From: Ricordea florida
Taxonomy: Eukaryota; Cnidaria; Anthozoa; Corallimorpharia; Ricordeidae
Reading direction: 5' to 3'
Assembly (NCBI GenBank): GCA_949710005.1
Contig: OX453272.1
Location: forward strand, 914,001 to 978,000
Length of the DNA stretch: 64,000 bases
A program made the position numbers and the translations under genes. Positions 62,156-64,000 of this stretch are shown here, in pieces. The notes under the pieces are model-generated. The model was given only the letters and a program-made list of their open reading frames with translations, was not told the DNA's origin and made no database searches. The first letter of the stretch is position 1. Each line of letters starts with the position of its first letter.

Positions 62156-62164
62156 TTTAAAGGA
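62156..62164 (+). promoter_or_regulatory. TTTAAAGGA box of the second Polinton polymerase
   Basis: 33 bases before ATG 62189; matches the box of the first Polinton in sequence and position. Confidence 0.6.
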
Positions 62165-62188
62165 TAGGTAATATTCATAAGATTAGTT

Positions 62189-64000
62189 ATGGACCGAAAA
62201 AAAAGTTTTGCGGAAAAGCCAGAAGAAAATGGCAAAATAATAAGAAGCTTAATAATAAAACAGTTAGTAAAAATTATCAAAGAAAAAGGTAAAAAATTAC
62301 CAAAAAATGTAGTTATGAAAGAGTTGCGTAAAATTCCAGAAATTGAAAAGTTTTTCGAAAATAATCCAAGCCAATTACAAATTCCAATTCAAGAAATTGG
62401 TTTATTTCACGATCAACCACAAAGCCCAATTCTTGATGGGCCGGTACCTGAAATTAATGTTCCAATTCTCAAGCCAAAGAATATTTTCCGGGTAATGGAT
62501 AAAGAAAAGTTTTCCAAAAGGCTTGAAGAATTGGCAAATGAAAACATCATAAAATTTAATGGAAGTAATACTAAAAGTAAAACAAAAAGAAAGGTAAATA
62601 TATCTGACAGTGTAAGAGATGAATTGAAGGAAAAAACTAAAAAGAAAAGAACAACAACCCTCAAAATATTTTCAATAAACCTAAATGAAGATGACCCCCT
62701 AATTCGAAATAACCGGGGAATAAATGAAAATATTATTAGAATTAGGAGGAATCTAAATAATGATTTGACAGAAACAATTTATAATGAGTTGGAACCTCAA
62801 ATAGAAATGGGGGTAAGAATTGTTTTCAGTTTTTCTGCTTTGATTCAAAGAGGAAATGGTGAAATAGCTTATCACTTTCATACATTTAGAAGCGGAGGAA
62901 CTTTTAATTCCCTTTCAGAAATAAAAAAATATATAGAGAGGTGTGAGGGTGAGAGATTGAGCTTAGAAGGAGATGCTTGGATGAGAGCATATTTACCCCC
63001 AGAAAAGAAGATTAATAAATCAGGTGTTAATGAGGGTGGAGTTGAGTTTAGAGAAGTACAAATAAAAGTTATTAATACCAGACAACCTTTAGTTGGGTGC
63101 GGAAGATTACCCGATGAATTACGAAAGAAAAGATGTATTTACTCTGTAGATGATAAAGATGATAATCTCTGTGTATGGAGGTGTTTGGCTATTCTAATGA
63201 ATATTCTTGATGGTAAACAAAATCCTGAAAAAAGAATAGAGAAAAGATCATTATATCTAGCTAGAACTTTTTATGGCGACAAAAAACTAAAAAAAGAAGA
63301 TGTTAGATCAACAAAATTGGTTGATTTTGAGAAAATTTCAAAAACTTTTTCCATAAATATCCGGGTTTATGAGCAGAAAGATATATCAAATCTTAAAGTT
63401 TGGAAATTGGTGTTTGGGAAAAGTAATTTCAAAGATGATTTACCAAGTTTAAATTTAGGTCTTTATAATAATCATGGTTTTTTCATTAAGGATCTAGATC
63501 TTCTTGCCCAAAACTGGGTATGTCAAGGATGTAAACAAAAATTTACCAGACACGACGATTTAAAAAGGCATTTTACCAATGAAACATGCACAGGAGGAGA
63601 GACAAAAATATTATGCACGGGAGAAAAGATAAAACACATCATGAATGAATCTGACAAAGTTTTTTATGGGGGTAAAATAAATTTTAGTTATAAAGCATGT
63701 AGGTGGATAGAACACCAATCTAAAATTATGGGTAAACATATTCATCACGCGCTTTGTGGCCATGGTGGCGAAAGGTGTTATAGGGATGAGGAGGGGAATG
63801 AGATTTTGTTTGACGGATACGAGCCTGTCACAAATACAGTTTTTGAGTTTTATGGATGTAAATGGCATGGGTGTCCGTGTTCAGCAATCGACAAAATTAA
63901 ATATAATGAAACTATTGAAAGAGAGAATATGATAAAAAGCTTGGGTTATAATGTAGTATCGGTTTGGGAGTGTGAAAATCCTGAATTACCCAAAATATGG
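62189..64000 (+). CDS. pPolB: Second Polinton DNA polymerase B gene, N-terminal 604 codons (runs off window)
   Basis: ATG 62189 opens a frame with no stop through base 64000. A lysine-rich SAP-like start (IIKQLVKIIKEKGKKLPK) leads to the module FRVMDKEKFSKRLEELANEN plus VNISDSVRDEL, nearly the same as in the 25.6-kb polymerase. Then comes a region absent from that gene: a segment with DNLCVWRCLAILMNI, a Cys/His finger (VCQGCKQKFTRHDDLKRHF) and an endonuclease-like domain with HIHHALCGHGGER, FDGYEPVTNTVFEFYGCKWH, CPC and SLGYNVVSVWECEN, recalling Vsr/PD-(D/E)XK-like domains fused to protein-primed polymerases in animal Polintons. Polymerase motifs A-C must lie beyond the window. Family placement is from motifs only. 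Confidence 0.8.
   Translation, partial: MDRKKSFAEKPEENGKIIRSLIIKQLVKIIKEKGKKLPKNVVMKELRKIPEIEKFFENNPSQLQIPIQEIGLFHDQPQSPILDGPVPEINVPILKPKNIFRVMDKEKFSKRLEELANENIIKFNGSNTKSKTKRKVNISDSVRDELKEKTKKKRTTTLKIFSINLNEDDPLIRNNRGINENIIRIRRNLNNDLTETIYNELEPQIEMGVRIVFSFSALIQRGNGEIAYHFHTFRSGGTFNSLSEIKKYIERCEGERLSLEGDAWMRAYLPPEKKINKSGVNEGGVEFREVQIKVINTRQPLVGCGRLPDELRKKRCIYSVDDKDDNLCVWRCLAILMNILDGKQNPEKRIEKRSLYLARTFYGDKKLKKEDVRSTKLVDFEKISKTFSINIRVYEQKDISNLKVWKLVFGKSNFKDDLPSLNLGLYNNHGFFIKDLDLLAQNWVCQGCKQKFTRHDDLKRHFTNETCTGGETKILCTGEKIKHIMNESDKVFYGGKINFSYKACRWIEHQSKIMGKHIHHALCGHGGERCYRDEEGNEILFDGYEPVTNTVFEFYGCKWHGCPCSAIDKIKYNETIERENMIKSLGYNVVSVWECENPELPKIW

Overview
The window looks like a piece of a cnidarian (coral or sea-anemone-like) nuclear genome. 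Evidence is the AT-rich intron- and repeat-laden background, many short foldback elements, several non-LTR and Penelope-like retroelement fragments, short secreted-peptide exons with GT donors, and animal-type Polinton (Maverick) genes. The host assignment is inferred from general familiarity, not from a search.

Layout. 1-8.7 kb: a Crypton-like exon inside a palindrome-bounded repeat, a candidate host exon, a Penelope-like 3' fragment with a hammerhead-like motif, and a retrotransposon with a restriction-like endonuclease bounded on both sides by TAA microsatellites. 8.7-18.15 kb ('copy A'): a decayed piggyBac element, foldbacks, a degenerate ~105-bp repeat family and exon 1 of a small secreted peptide gene. 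18153-18352 is a gap of exactly 200 N. 18353-45000 ('copy B') repeats copy A almost base for base, but is interrupted at 23573-40998 by a hAT transposon that itself holds a 14.9-kb Polinton. Because the gap lies exactly where copy A stops and copy B starts, A and B are most simply two haplotypes of one locus left unmerged; copy A carries what looks like a hAT excision footprint at the very site where copy B keeps the insertion. 45-62 kb: sparse host DNA with two more secreted-peptide exons, a tRNA-like SINE, and CR1/L2-type retrotransposon pieces. 62.2 kb to the end: the 5' part of a second, different Polinton DNA polymerase gene running off the window.

The Polinton (25413-40335) has ~185-bp terminal inverted repeats and a 6-bp target duplication. 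Left to right it carries protein-primed DNA polymerase B (two frameshifts), integrase on the minus strand (one internal stop), a probable double-jelly-roll major capsid protein, an FtsK/HerA-type packaging ATPase, a run of small membrane and coiled-coil proteins, a 529-aa membrane-anchored protein, a small probable minor capsid protein, and two minus-strand genes, the last with a SAP-like N-terminus and repeated Cys/His knuckles of giant-virus type. The replication and integration genes are broken while capsid and packaging genes are open.

The most novel observations are: (i) a TTTAAAGAT-like box 27-36 bases upstream of the start codon of every gene in this Polinton and also of the second Polinton polymerase; (ii) GC-rich double-hairpin elements with 3-base loops that sit between stop codons and the next box, and also inside reading frames; (iii) terminal repeats that carry the promoter and first codons of two different genes; (iv) the hAT footprint and haplotype story; (v) a hammerhead-like motif downstream of a Penelope-like fragment; (vi) a local family of secreted peptides with a W-R...C-x4-C core.
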